Shown here: in pieces, positions 1 through 9,181 of the stretch | Layout: the number at the start of each line of letters is the position of its first letter | Position numbering within the stretch: the stretch's first letter is position 1 | DNA from: an uncultured Eubacterium sp. | GTDB lineage: Bacteria; Bacillota; Clostridia; Peptostreptococcales; Anaerovoracaceae | Assembly: GCA_902495595.1 (NCBI GenBank) | Contig: CABUXV010000008.1 | Coordinates: forward strand, 1 to 64,000 | DNA: 64,000 nucleotides | Reading direction: 5' to 3' | Made by a program: the position numbers and the translations under genes | The notes under the pieces: model-generated | The model's input: only the letters and a program-made list of their open reading frames with translations | Told to the model about the DNA's origin: nothing | The model's database searches: none

Positions 1-2114
1 AGATGCACAGAGGACAGCTCAGAAAGTCGGGAGAACCTTATTTAATCCATCCAATGGCGGTAGCTGAAATACTTGCGGACCTTGGAATGGACGAAGAAAC
101 TATTATTGCAGGATTGCTTCACGATGTAGTAGAAGATACGGAGTATACGAAAGAAGAACTTATAGTGGATTTTGGAGAAGACGTTGCTCTGCTCGTAGAT
201 GGCGTGACCAAGCTTGCATCCTTAAAGTTTGAAAGCAAGGAAGAACGTCAGGCGGAAAATTTGCGAAAGATGTTTTTAGCCATGTCCAAGGATATAAGGG
301 TTCTTATTATAAAACTTTCGGACAGGCTTCATAATCTAAGAACCATAAATTATATGACTCACGATAAGATTATCGAAAAATGCCGTGAAACTCTTGATAT
401 ATATGCTCCTTTGGCTGCAAGACTGGGTATATATACCATGAAAATGGAACTTGAGGATATAGCGCTGAAATTTTTGGAACCGGAAGCCTATTACGACTTG
501 GCAGCTCAGGTAAGCGAAAGGAAAGGACAAAGAGAAGATACTATCAATTTAGTAGTTAATAAAATAAAAGATGCTTTGGAGGATATAGATATTCACTTTG
601 ATATTTACGGTCGTTCCAAACATTTTTACAGCATATACAAGAAAATGAAGTATCAGCATAAGACCATAGACGAAATATTCGATTTGCTTGCTGTAAGAAT
701 TATCGTTGACAGTGTAAAAGACTGTTATGCTGTTTTAGGTCTTGTTCATACAATGTGGACTCCTATTCCCGGAAGATTCAAGGACTATATTGCAATGCCG
801 AAACCTAATATGTATCAGTCTCTTCATACTTCTGTAATAGGCGATACAGGCAAGCCTTTTGAGATACAGATAAGAACCTATGAGATGCACAAGATTGCCG
901 AATACGGTATTGCGGCTCATTGGAAATATAAAGAAGGAATACATTCCGATAAGGAAGAAGTAAATCTGTCATGGCTGAGACAGGCTTTGGAGTGGCAGAA
1001 AGATGCCAATGACCCTAAGGAATTCATGGAATCATTAAAGATGGACCTTTTTTCAAGTCAGGTTTTTGTATTCACTCCAAACGGAGATGTAATAGAGCTT
1101 CCTGCAGGAGCTACTCCTCTTGATTTTGCATTTAAAATACATTCCGATGTAGGCTGCAAGTGTGTAGGAGCCAAGATAAACGGAAGAATGGTTACCATAG
1201 ACCATAAGCTTGAAAATGGTGATATAATTGAAATAGTAACAAATCCCAATTCGGCGGGACCAAGTATCGACTGGCTGAGAATAGCCAAGAGCAGTTCGGC
1301 AAGAAATAAGATAAGACAGTGGCTAAAAAAAGAAAGCAAGACAGACCTTGTGGATAAGGGCAAGGATATGTTTGACCGCTACCTGAGAAAAAAAGGATAT
1401 GATCCAAGAGAGCTGATTAAGAATGTTTTTGTCAACAGAGCTATTAAAGATATGGGTTATAAAAACAGCGATGAACTTTATAACCAGCTTAGCAACGGCG
1501 GCACGATTCAGAGCAAACTGGCAAATCTTCTTCTAAAATATCAGGAAGAAGAAAAACATAATGACGAGGCAGAAAAAGAAAAAACCCTCCTGGATAACCT
1601 GCACGAAATAAGTGAAAAAGCTCAGAAGAGAATAGAAAATACAAAGAAGAAAAAAGAGGACAAATCAGGAGTAAAAGTCGAAGGTGTGGACAACCTTATG
1701 ATAAGGATGGCAAGATGCTGCAATCCTGTGCCGGGAGATGAAATAGTAGGTTTTATAACTAAAGGCAGAGGGATATCCGTTCACAGAAAGGACTGCGATA
1801 ATTTAAAATCCCTGCCGCCTCACGAAAGGGCAAGATTCATAGATGTTACATGGGATACGGAATCAATAGATAAATCCTTTAATGCTGAAATCACACTTAT
1901 AGCCAAAGACCAGAAGAGCATGATTTCCAGCATATCTAAAATATGCGAAGATATGGATGTAAATATATTCGGGCTTAATGCAAAAGCCAATAAAGATGAA
2001 ACCGTTAAAATAAATTTGATTCTATCAATACAGGATAAGACCCAGATGGAAAAAATATGCCGGTCGCTTAAAAACGTTCCCGGTATAATGGAGGCATACA
2101 GAACAAAATCATGA
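1..2114 (+). CDS. relA: Bifunctional (p)ppGpp synthetase/hydrolase Rel, 5' end outside the window
   Basis: Makes and degrades the alarmone (p)ppGpp in the stringent response. The visible 703 residues begin inside the N-terminal HD hydrolase domain (GEPYLIHP, then His-Asp at visible residues 40-41 in HDVVEDT), so roughly 30 N-terminal residues lie upstream of the window; the ATG at 3 is internal. The synthetase domain carries RFKDYIAMPKPNMYQSLHT near 257-275, the bifunctional Rel/SpoT form of this loop. A TGS domain follows at about 353-415, then a Cys-containing region (MARCCNPVPGDEIVGF, about 569) and a C-terminal ACT domain from about 626. Both the hydrolase HD pair and the synthetase motif are intact. 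The stop overlaps dtd by 4 bp (ATGA), the usual rel-dtd arrangement in Firmicutes. Confidence 0.96.
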   Translation, partial: MHRGQLRKSGEPYLIHPMAVAEILADLGMDEETIIAGLLHDVVEDTEYTKEELIVDFGEDVALLVDGVTKLASLKFESKEERQAENLRKMFLAMSKDIRVLIIKLSDRLHNLRTINYMTHDKIIEKCRETLDIYAPLAARLGIYTMKMELEDIALKFLEPEAYYDLAAQVSERKGQREDTINLVVNKIKDALEDIDIHFDIYGRSKHFYSIYKKMKYQHKTIDEIFDLLAVRIIVDSVKDCYAVLGLVHTMWTPIPGRFKDYIAMPKPNMYQSLHTSVIGDTGKPFEIQIRTYEMHKIAEYGIAAHWKYKEGIHSDKEEVNLSWLRQALEWQKDANDPKEFMESLKMDLFSSQVFVFTPNGDVIELPAGATPLDFAFKIHSDVGCKCVGAKINGRMVTIDHKLENGDIIEIVTNPNSAGPSIDWLRIAKSSSARNKIRQWLKKESKTDLVDKGKDMFDRYLRKKGYDPRELIKNVFVNRAIKDMGYKNSDELYNQLSNGGTIQSKLANLLLKYQEEEKHNDEAEKEKTLLDNLHEISEKAQKRIENTKKKKEDKSGVKVEGVDNLMIRMARCCNPVPGDEIVGFITKGRGISVHRKDCDNLKSLPPHERARFIDVTWDTESIDKSFNAEITLIAKDQKSMISSISKICEDMDVNIFGLNAKANKDETVKINLILSIQDKTQMEKICRSLKNVPGIMEAYRTKS

Positions 2115-2560
2115 GGGCAGTAGTACAGAGAGTAAAAAACAGCAGTGTGAGCGTAAATGGTGAAGTAACCGGCAAAATAGAGAAAGGTCTTATGATTCTT
2201 GTGGGTGTTGAAGATGGAGACACCGAAAAAGATGCAGAATATATAGCTTCAAAGATAGCAGGCCTCAGGGTGTTTGAAGACGAAGATGAAAAGATGAATT
2301 TATCCGTAAAGGACATAGGCGGAGAAATTCTCGCCGTATCACAATTCACGCTTTTAGGGGATGTGAGAAAAGGAAAACGCCCCAGCTTCAGCAAAGCAGC
2401 AAAGCCAAGCGAGGCTCAGATACTTTACAGAAAACTCATAGACCTCATAAAATCAGAGGGACTTCACGTGGAAGAAGGAATTTTTCAAGCAGACATGATG
2501 CTTGATATACGAAATGACGGACCGGTAACAATATTACTGGACAGCAATAAAAAGTTTTAA
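2111..2560 (+). CDS. dtd: D-aminoacyl-tRNA deacylase
   Basis: Hydrolyses D-aminoacyl-tRNAs (and Gly-tRNA-Ala) so that D-amino acids do not enter translation; cytoplasmic homodimer. The 149-residue length is the family norm. The two signature motifs are present: SQFTLLGD near residue 79 and NDGPVTILLD near 136, the latter containing the conserved GPVT segment. The start overlaps the rel stop by 4 bp, so the two are translationally coupled. An AAAGGAGA ribosome site for the next gene follows directly after the stop. Confidence 0.97.
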   Translation: MRAVVQRVKNSSVSVNGEVTGKIEKGLMILVGVEDGDTEKDAEYIASKIAGLRVFEDEDEKMNLSVKDIGGEILAVSQFTLLGDVRKGKRPSFSKAAKPSEAQILYRKLIDLIKSEGLHVEEGIFQADMMLDIRNDGPVTILLDSNKKF

Positions 2561-2573
2561 AAGGAGATATTTT

Positions 2574-3203
2574 ATGCGTATAACTAATATGCCAAGCGGC
2601 GCACTGAGAGTAAACACATATTTAGCTGTTGATGAAGAAACCAATAAGGGTATGATAGTAGACCCGGGCGGATACAATAAAGCGCTTACAGATGAAATCA
2701 ACAAAAACGGGATTCAGATAGAGTATATAGTTTTAACTCACGGTCATTCAGACCATATATGCGGCGTTAATGAACACAAGGCAGAGTTTCCCGGCGCTAA
2801 AATAATTGCATACAAAGATGAAGCTCCTATGCTGGAAGATCCGAATCTAAACCAGAGCCCTGCTTTTGGCATGCCTTATACGGTAAAAGCAGACATATTT
2901 GTAAATGACGGAGATAAGCTGCCTTTAGGAAATTTGACTCTTAAATTTTTCCATACACCAGGACATACTAAAGGCGGAATGTGTATATATATCGAAAAGG
3001 CAAATGTTCTTTTCAGCGGCGACACTTTATTCTGTCAGTCTATAGGAAGAACGGATTTTCCGGGAGGTTCATTTAAGGAAATCTCGGAATCAATCAAGAA
3101 AAAACTATATGTTTTGCCTGATAATACGGAAGTATTTCCGGGACATATGGGTGCAACCAGCATAGGTTATGAGAAGGAGAACAACCCATTTGTACAGATG
3201 TAG
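2574..3203 (+). CDS. Metallo-beta-lactamase-fold hydrolase (glyoxalase II-like)
   Basis: A 209-residue single-domain hydrolase of the metallo-beta-lactamase superfamily. It has the metal-binding motif THGHSDH near residue 56, a second His in HTPGHTKG near 126, the Asp in SGDTLF near 144 and the last His in VFPGHMG near 188, so both metal sites look complete. Small proteins of this type next to dtd and hemZ in Clostridia are annotated as hydroxyacylglutathione hydrolase-like, but anaerobes of this kind generally lack glutathione, so the substrate is unknown. The ribosome site AAAGGAGA precedes the ATG. The 3' end overlaps or abuts hemZ. Confidence 0.9.
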   Translation: MRITNMPSGALRVNTYLAVDEETNKGMIVDPGGYNKALTDEINKNGIQIEYIVLTHGHSDHICGVNEHKAEFPGAKIIAYKDEAPMLEDPNLNQSPAFGMPYTVKADIFVNDGDKLPLGNLTLKFFHTPGHTKGGMCIYIEKANVLFSGDTLFCQSIGRTDFPGGSFKEISESIKKKLYVLPDNTEVFPGHMGATSIGYEKENNPFVQM

Positions 3204-4548
3204 TTTTTCCGGAACAGATAAGATAAATCAATACGAAGAGCTGATAAAAGTGTTTCTTCAGCCGGATGAATATGAAATTGTAACTGACGAAAGCCCTGAT
3301 ATATATTCATGCGACCGCTATGTATTTGACGGAGATAAAGATAAAGTAAAACGCAGCATTTATAAAAATTTGCAAAGCAAAACAGGAAAGAGTCCCAAAT
3401 GGGGAATAATCACAGGAATACGCCCTGTAAAACTTGCCGGGGAAATTTACAAAGATACAAAATGTCTTGAAGATGTAAAGAAAATTCTAAAGAACACATA
3501 TCTTCTCGATGATGGAAAAGCAGAACTTACAGCTGAAATTTTGTCATATCAGCTTGAAAGCATCGGTCTTCCTGAAAGAAACAGTGTTTCGGTATATATA
3601 GGCATACCATTTTGTCCTACCAGATGTCTTTACTGTTCTTTTACATCGAATCAGGTTTCAGATGAAGAAATTGAGAGATATCTGCATGCTCTTTGCAGGG
3701 AAATAAGATATGCAGGAAGCGCGTTGAAAAATCACCGATATAAAATAGAATCTCTTTATGTAGGCGGAGGTACGCCTACTACCTTAAATGAGGAACAGAT
3801 AGAAATGCTTCTTTACGAAATCAGATCATCCTTTGATTTAACAGACATAAAAGAATTCACTGTTGAAGCAGGCAGACCTGATACTATAACAGCCGAAAAA
3901 CTTCGTTTAATGAAAGAGTACGGCGCAGAGAGGATAAGCATAAATCCTCAAACAATGAATGAAGAAACTTTAAAGCTCATCGGCAGAGCCCATAATTGCG
4001 AAGATGTGTCAAAGGCTTTTGAACTGGCAGAACAAACAGGTATAGATGTGATAAACACAGATCTTATTGCAGGTCTTCCGGGTGAAACTTTTGATGATTT
4101 TAGAAACAGTCTTTTGCAGACGCTTGATTTCGGGGCCGATAATATAACTCTGCATACGCTTGCAGTAAAGAGAGCTTCAAAACTCAAGGACATGGACGAT
4201 AAGTTCAATTACAGAAACGAGCCTTTAAGAGAAGAAATGCTCTCGTACGCTTTGAGTATACTCAAGGAAAAAAATTACAGACCTTATTATCTCTACAGGC
4301 AGAAACATACTTCGGGAAATACGGAGAATATAGGATTTTGCAGAAAAGATAAGGTCTCAATATACAATGTCAGAATAATGGAAGAAGCTCAATCTATTCT
4401 TGCGCTTGGAGCAGGAGGTATAAGCAAAGTTTATTTTCCTGATGAAAACAGACTTGAACGCGTAGCTAATGTTTCAAATTACGAAATATACATAGAACGT
4501 ATAGATGAAATGATTGAACGAAAAGAAAAAGATTTTTTTATGGAATAA
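3190..4548 (+). CDS. hemZ: Radical SAM protein HemZ (oxygen-independent coproporphyrinogen III oxidase-like)
   Basis: A radical SAM enzyme of the HemN/HemZ family. The 4Fe-4S motif CPTRCLYC (CxxxCxxC) lies at about residues 142-149, followed by the SAM-binding YVGGGTPTTL. An N-terminal domain of about 130 residues precedes the radical SAM barrel, as in Bacillus HemZ. An ATG at 3169 is in frame but has no ribosome site; the TTG at 3190 sits 9 bp after GAAGGAGA and is preferred, giving 452 residues. It overlaps the upstream hydrolase gene by 14 bp. No other haem genes are in the window, so real coproporphyrinogen dehydrogenase activity is inferred from family only; haem-chaperone-like or other radical SAM chemistry is possible. 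Confidence 0.88.
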   Translation: MYRCSFSGTDKINQYEELIKVFLQPDEYEIVTDESPDIYSCDRYVFDGDKDKVKRSIYKNLQSKTGKSPKWGIITGIRPVKLAGEIYKDTKCLEDVKKILKNTYLLDDGKAELTAEILSYQLESIGLPERNSVSVYIGIPFCPTRCLYCSFTSNQVSDEEIERYLHALCREIRYAGSALKNHRYKIESLYVGGGTPTTLNEEQIEMLLYEIRSSFDLTDIKEFTVEAGRPDTITAEKLRLMKEYGAERISINPQTMNEETLKLIGRAHNCEDVSKAFELAEQTGIDVINTDLIAGLPGETFDDFRNSLLQTLDFGADNITLHTLAVKRASKLKDMDDKFNYRNEPLREEMLSYALSILKEKNYRPYYLYRQKHTSGNTENIGFCRKDKVSIYNVRIMEEAQSILALGAGGISKVYFPDENRLERVANVSNYEIYIERIDEMIERKEKDFFME

Positions 4549-4584
4549 CATATGATATAACGACTGCTTGGAGGTAAATTAATT

Positions 4585-5838
4585 ATGTTGACCAATGCAC
4601 CGAAAGGTACTAAAGATATGATGCCCGATCAGGCCTATAAATGGCACTATATTGAAGAGGCATTTGCGGATATATGCAGAAGATACGGATTTTCTGAAAT
4701 AAGGACTCCTGTATTTGAACATACAGAACTTTTTAAAAGAGGCGTAGGAGGAACTACAGATATAGTTCAGAAAGAAATGTATTCTTTTACAGATTACGGT
4801 GACAGAAATATAACTCTTAAACCGGAAGGAACATCTCCTGTAGTGAGGGCGTATACGGAGCATAAATTGTTTGCAGCAGTTCAGCCGACAAAGCTCTATT
4901 ACAATATTCCGTGTTTTCGTTACGAAAAGCCCCAGTCTGGAAGACTCAGAGAATTTCACCAGTTCGGAATAGAAACTTTCGGCACATCAGATATGATGGC
5001 GGATGCTGAAATTATAAGTCTTGCAAAGGATTTTCTTGAAGAAATGGGCATTACTGATATTGAGCTTAGAATTAACAGCGTAGGATGCCCCCAGTGCAGG
5101 AAAAAACACAGGGAAGCTCTCAGAGAGTTTTTGAAGCCTAAATACGATGATTTATGCAGCACATGCAAGGACAGATATGAAAAGAATCCAATGAGAATAC
5201 TTGACTGTAAATCACCTGTGTGTCAGGAACTGATAAAAGGCGCTCCGATGATGCTCGATTATCTCTGCGATGACTGCCGTGACGCTTTTGAAGACCTTAA
5301 AAAAAATCTTGATGCCATGGAAATCCAATACGTTGTAGACCCTGCAATAGTAAGAGGACTCGATTACTATACTAAAACAGCATTCGAATTTGTTACAGAG
5401 AAGATAGGAGCGCAGGGCACGGTATGCGGAGGCGGAAGGTATGACCACCTTGTGGAAGAGATAGGAGGACCTGAAACTCCAGGGGTAGGCTTCGGTTTAG
5501 GAAAGGAAAGGCTTCTGCTTACTATGGAGGCATGCGGAGTTGAGATTCCAAAGCCCGACGGAGCGGATGTATTCATAGCTGTTATGGGAGAGGAAGCAAA
5601 AGCTGCCGGACTCAAACTGATGCGCCAGCTAAGAAAAAGAGGCGTATCTGTACAGATGGATATAATGGGAAGAAATATTAAGAATCAGTTCAAGTATGCC
5701 AACAGAATAAACGCTGCAAAAACAGTGGTTATAGGTCAGGAGGAACTTGAGAAAAACAGTTTTGCAATAAAGGATATGGCAACATCTGAACAAATAATGG
5801 TTCCCATGGAAAAAATAGCTGAAGAGCTAAGCCGATAA
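4585..5838 (+). CDS. hisS: Histidyl-tRNA synthetase
   Basis: Class II aminoacyl-tRNA synthetase that charges tRNA-His. 417 residues, normal for the bacterial enzyme. Visible motifs are the motif 2 loop FRYEKPQSGRLREFHQFG near 111-128, the histidine-specific GLDYYT near 257, and GGGRYDHL near 282, followed by the class II C-terminal anticodon-binding domain. A four-Cys set (CPQC and CSTCK...C) in the insertion around residues 170-225 suggests a zinc-binding insert, seen in many clostridial HisRS. The ribosome site TTGGAGGT precedes the ATG. No T-box leader is visible in the 36 bp upstream. Confidence 0.97.
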   Translation: MLTNAPKGTKDMMPDQAYKWHYIEEAFADICRRYGFSEIRTPVFEHTELFKRGVGGTTDIVQKEMYSFTDYGDRNITLKPEGTSPVVRAYTEHKLFAAVQPTKLYYNIPCFRYEKPQSGRLREFHQFGIETFGTSDMMADAEIISLAKDFLEEMGITDIELRINSVGCPQCRKKHREALREFLKPKYDDLCSTCKDRYEKNPMRILDCKSPVCQELIKGAPMMLDYLCDDCRDAFEDLKKNLDAMEIQYVVDPAIVRGLDYYTKTAFEFVTEKIGAQGTVCGGGRYDHLVEEIGGPETPGVGFGLGKERLLLTMEACGVEIPKPDGADVFIAVMGEEAKAAGLKLMRQLRKRGVSVQMDIMGRNIKNQFKYANRINAAKTVVIGQEELEKNSFAIKDMATSEQIMVPMEKIAEELSR

Positions 5839-5878
5839 TCTGAAAGATTAACTTAAAATACGAGGTAGGAGCAAGGTA

Positions 5879-7639
5879 ATGAATTTATACAAAAGAACTC
5901 ATATGTGCGGAGAGCTCAGAAAAGAAAATATAGGTGAAGATGTTATTTTAAACGGATGGATTCAGAAGAGAAGAAATCTTGGAGGGTTGATATTCTGCGA
6001 CTTAAGGGATAAAACAGGTATAACCCAGGTTATTTTTAACGATAAAATACCCAGGGAACTCTTTGACAAGGCAGATACATTGAGAAGCGAATATGTTGTT
6101 GGCGTTAAAGGCAAAGTAGCTGAAAGGGAATCTAAAAATCCGGAACTTGCCACAGGAGATATTGAAGTTTTTGCTGATGATTTAATAATATACTCAAAAG
6201 CGGAAACACCTCCTATTTATATTAAAGATGATGATAATGTAGATGATAATCTCAGACTTAAATACAGGTATCTTGACTTAAGAAAAAAGAAAATGCAGGA
6301 CAACCTTTCTTTCCGTCACAGTCTTACCAAACTTGCAAGGGACTATTTTGGGGAACATGGATTTACGGAAGTGGAAACCCCTATGCTTATTAAATCCACT
6401 CCTGAAGGCGCAAGGGATTATCTCGTTCCCAGCAGAGTGAACCAGGGACATTTCTATGCTCTGCCTCAATCGCCTCAGACATACAAGCAGCTTCTTATGG
6501 TCGGCGGAACAGACCGGTATATGCAGATAGTAAAATGTTTCAGAGATGAAGATTTGAGAGCGGACAGGCAGCCTGAATTTACACAGATAGATTTGGAAAT
6601 GTCTTTTGTTGACGTTGATGATGTTATAGAAGTGCAGGAAGGCTTTTTAAAGAGGGTCTTCAAGGAACTTAATGGAATAGAAATAGATACTCCTTTCCCG
6701 AGAATGACATATGATGAAGCTATGAGCAGATACGGTAGCGATAAACCGGATACGAGATTCGGCTTTGAACTTTGTGATATTACGAATCTGGTTAAAGACT
6801 GCGATTTCAAAGTGTTTACAGATGCCGTGGCAGCAGGAGGAAGCGTAAGGGGAATTTGTATTTCCAACGGAGCAGAACATTATACGAGAAAAAAAATAGA
6901 TAAACTTACGGAATCTGTGAAAAGCTACGGAGCAAAGGGAATGGTTTGGATGAAAGTAACTGAAAACGAAGTGACTTCATCCGTAAATAAATTCTTTTCT
7001 CCCGAGCAGCTTAAAGGCATTGCCGATGCCATGAATGCCGAGGCAGGAGACTTGATACTCATAGTTTCAGACAAGAATAAAGTCGTATTTGACAGTTTGG
7101 GATTTTTGAGAAGACATATAGCGGAGCAGATGGGACTTTTAAATGATGAGGACTACAAACTCTTGTGGGTTGTTGATTTTCCTCTGTTTGAATATGATGA
7201 AGAAACAGATTCCTATCAGGCGATGCATCATCCGTTTACATCGCCTAAGGCTGAAGATGCGGAGCTTTTGAAAACAGATCCGATGGCAGCAAAAGCCAAT
7301 GCGTATGATATAGTATTAAACGGAGTTGAGCTGGGAGGCGGGAGCATAAGAATCCATGACAGACAGATGCAGGAGGATATGTTCAAAGCTTTAAAGATGG
7401 ATGAAGAAACCATCGATGAAAAATTCGGATTTCTCGTTGAAGCTTTCAAATACGGCACACCTCCTCACGGAGGTCTTGCATACGGACTTGACAGACTGGT
7501 TATGCTCCTTACAGGCGAAAAATCCATAAGAGAAGTAATTGCATTCCCTAAGAATCAGAATGCTCAGTGTATGGTAAGCGAAGCTCCCGGTACAGTGGAT
7601 GAAGTCCAGCTTGATGAGCTGGGAATCAAACTGAAATAG
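5879..7639 (+). CDS. aspS: Aspartyl-tRNA synthetase
   Basis: Class IIb synthetase, 586 residues, the bacterial form with an N-terminal OB-fold anticodon domain (about 1-105) and an inserted GAD domain in the middle. Motif 2 is FRDEDLRADRQPEFTQID near 221 and motif 3 is GLAYGLDRLVMLL near 531. It may be discriminating or may also charge tRNA-Asn; that cannot be settled here because no gatCAB genes are visible. It lies 40 bp after hisS in the classic hisS-aspS pair, with the ribosome site GAGGTAGGAG. Confidence 0.97.
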   Translation: MNLYKRTHMCGELRKENIGEDVILNGWIQKRRNLGGLIFCDLRDKTGITQVIFNDKIPRELFDKADTLRSEYVVGVKGKVAERESKNPELATGDIEVFADDLIIYSKAETPPIYIKDDDNVDDNLRLKYRYLDLRKKKMQDNLSFRHSLTKLARDYFGEHGFTEVETPMLIKSTPEGARDYLVPSRVNQGHFYALPQSPQTYKQLLMVGGTDRYMQIVKCFRDEDLRADRQPEFTQIDLEMSFVDVDDVIEVQEGFLKRVFKELNGIEIDTPFPRMTYDEAMSRYGSDKPDTRFGFELCDITNLVKDCDFKVFTDAVAAGGSVRGICISNGAEHYTRKKIDKLTESVKSYGAKGMVWMKVTENEVTSSVNKFFSPEQLKGIADAMNAEAGDLILIVSDKNKVVFDSLGFLRRHIAEQMGLLNDEDYKLLWVVDFPLFEYDEETDSYQAMHHPFTSPKAEDAELLKTDPMAAKANAYDIVLNGVELGGGSIRIHDRQMQEDMFKALKMDEETIDEKFGFLVEAFKYGTPPHGGLAYGLDRLVMLLTGEKSIREVIAFPKNQNAQCMVSEAPGTVDEVQLDELGIKLK

Positions 7640-7643
7640 TGTA

Positions 7644-8255
7644 ATGAAAAAAATAGGAATTTTAGGCGGAACTTTTGACCCTGTACATTACGGACACTTG
7701 AGGCTTGCAGAAGATGCTGCTGATAAAGCCGGTCTTGACAGCGTTGTATTTATACCGGCAAAACTTTCGCCTTTTAAACTCGACAGAAAAACTGCTCCTG
7801 CAGATGACAGAATGGAGATGGTAAGGCTTGCTACGGAGGACAATCCTTTATTTACATTATCTTCATATGAAATCGATTCTGAGGGAATCTCATATACGTA
7901 TCTGACCATGCGCAGGATGCAGCAGGTATACGGAGCGAACAGCAAACTTTATTTTATAACGGGAACAGATGCGTTTTTGAAAATAGAAAAGTGGAAAGAA
8001 GCTGAAGAACTTCTGCGCAGTTATGCTTTTATAATAGGGACAAGACCCGGATATAAAAGGCAGGAGCTTACTGCTTGTATAGACCGTATTCGCAGTGTCT
8101 ATAATACGGAAGTAAGAAATATTGACAACAGAGAGTTCGATATCTCATCGACGCAGATAAGAATGTGCATAGAGAAAGGAAAGGATGCAGCATCATTCAT
8201 ACCTCCAAAAGTAGAAAACTATATAAACATGAGAGGTCTTTACGTTGGACTGTAA
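7644..8255 (+). CDS. nadD: Nicotinate-nucleotide adenylyltransferase
   Basis: Transfers AMP from ATP to nicotinate mononucleotide to make deamido-NAD in NAD biosynthesis. 203 residues. The N-terminal nucleotidyltransferase motif GGTFDPVHYGHL (residues 8-19) is exact and the C-terminal ISSTQIR (near 168) is the second conserved element. The ATG follows the aspS stop by 4 bp without a strong ribosome site, suggesting coupling. The 3' end overlaps yqeK by 11 bp; nadD-yqeK-rsfS is a standard Firmicute cluster. Confidence 0.96.
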   Translation: MKKIGILGGTFDPVHYGHLRLAEDAADKAGLDSVVFIPAKLSPFKLDRKTAPADDRMEMVRLATEDNPLFTLSSYEIDSEGISYTYLTMRRMQQVYGANSKLYFITGTDAFLKIEKWKEAEELLRSYAFIIGTRPGYKRQELTACIDRIRSVYNTEVRNIDNREFDISSTQIRMCIEKGKDAASFIPPKVENYINMRGLYVGL

Positions 8256-8826
8256 TTTTGAAAAACTTAAAAACGAAATAGAAGATTATATAAACAGAGA
8301 GCTTAAGCCTAAAAGGCTTAAACATACATACGGAGTGGCAGACGAGGCTAAAAAACTTGCATCGCTTTACGGGGCAGATGTACAGAAAGCCGAACTTGCA
8401 TCACTTTTTCACGATATGTTTAGAAGCGCTCCTGTCGAAACGTTGAATAAATATGTAACAAAACTCGGTTTACCTAATAAGTTTATAGACAACCCGAATC
8501 TTTCTCACGGCAAAATAGCTGCTGAAATTATGAAAGATAAGTTTGGAATAGAAGATGAAGAACTCATAGATGCTGTAGCATATCACACTACAGGAAGAGC
8601 CGGTATGTCTCTGCTTGAAAAAATTATTTTTCTTGCAGATGCTATAGAGCCGGGAAGAGATTATCCGGGAGTTGAAGAGACGAGAAAGCTTGCATACATT
8701 GATTTGGACAGAGCCTGTATGGACGTTATGAACAGAAGCATTGAATTTATAAAGAGTAAAGGCGATAAGCTCGATAAAGATACTGTTAATGCACGAGAGG
8801 ATTTAAAGGAGAAGTTGAATTTATGA
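8245..8826 (+). CDS. yqeK: HD-domain Ap4A hydrolase YqeK
   Basis: HD-superfamily phosphohydrolase; characterised YqeK proteins cleave diadenosine tetraphosphate symmetrically to ADP. 193 residues. Metal ligands visible are the His in KHTYGVADEA near residue 28, the HD pair in SLFHDM near 55, and the downstream AYHTTGRAG near 112. The start is a TTG at 8245, chosen because GAGAGGT lies 7 bp upstream and because the frame covers the whole domain; it overlaps the end of nadD by 11 bp. Confidence 0.93.
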   Translation: MDCNFEKLKNEIEDYINRELKPKRLKHTYGVADEAKKLASLYGADVQKAELASLFHDMFRSAPVETLNKYVTKLGLPNKFIDNPNLSHGKIAAEIMKDKFGIEDEELIDAVAYHTTGRAGMSLLEKIIFLADAIEPGRDYPGVEETRKLAYIDLDRACMDVMNRSIEFIKSKGDKLDKDTVNAREDLKEKLNL

Positions 8827-9167
8827 TGGAAATTAAAGAAACAGCGGTTAAAATCGCAAATCTTTTGAATGAAAAGAAAGCGATAGATGTAAAGGTAATA
8901 GATATATCTTCAAAAGCATCCTTTGCCGATTACTTTGTTATCGCATCAGGCGGAAGCGACAGACAAATGAGCAGCCTTGTAGATAATGTAGAAGATTTGC
9001 TGGAACCGGAAGGCACTTTTCCTAAAAGCATTGAGGGGAAAAGAACTTCAGGCTGGATACTTATGGATTACGGTGATATCGTAGTAAATGTTATGACTAC
9101 GGAAATGAGAGAAAAATACAACATAGAAAAAATTTGGGGCGATTGTGAGACCATACAAATAAATTAA
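8823..9167 (+). CDS. rsfS: Ribosome silencing factor RsfS
   Basis: Binds ribosomal protein uL14 on the 50S subunit and blocks subunit joining when nutrients are short. 114 residues, the normal length. The family pattern is clear: AIDVKVIDIS, then ADYFVIASGGSDRQ near 38-51, SGWILMDYGDIVVNVM near 78-93 and the C-terminal REKYNIEKIWGD. The start codon overlaps the yqeK stop (ATGATGG); the second ATG at 8826 is an equal alternative. Confidence 0.96.
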   Translation: MMEIKETAVKIANLLNEKKAIDVKVIDISSKASFADYFVIASGGSDRQMSSLVDNVEDLLEPEGTFPKSIEGKRTSGWILMDYGDIVVNVMTTEMREKYNIEKIWGDCETIQIN

Positions 9168-9181
9168 AAACGGAGGGAAAA

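Noticed and set aside
3169..3189. ATG start for hemZ at 3169
   Set aside because: No ribosome site upstream; the GAAGGAGA that follows it is correctly placed for the TTG at 3190.
4549..4584. T-box or amino acid riboswitch before hisS, aspS, leuS or alaS
   Set aside because: Gaps of 14-40 bp before hisS, aspS and leuS are too short, and the alaS/hpt leader lacks a T-box core and antiterminator.
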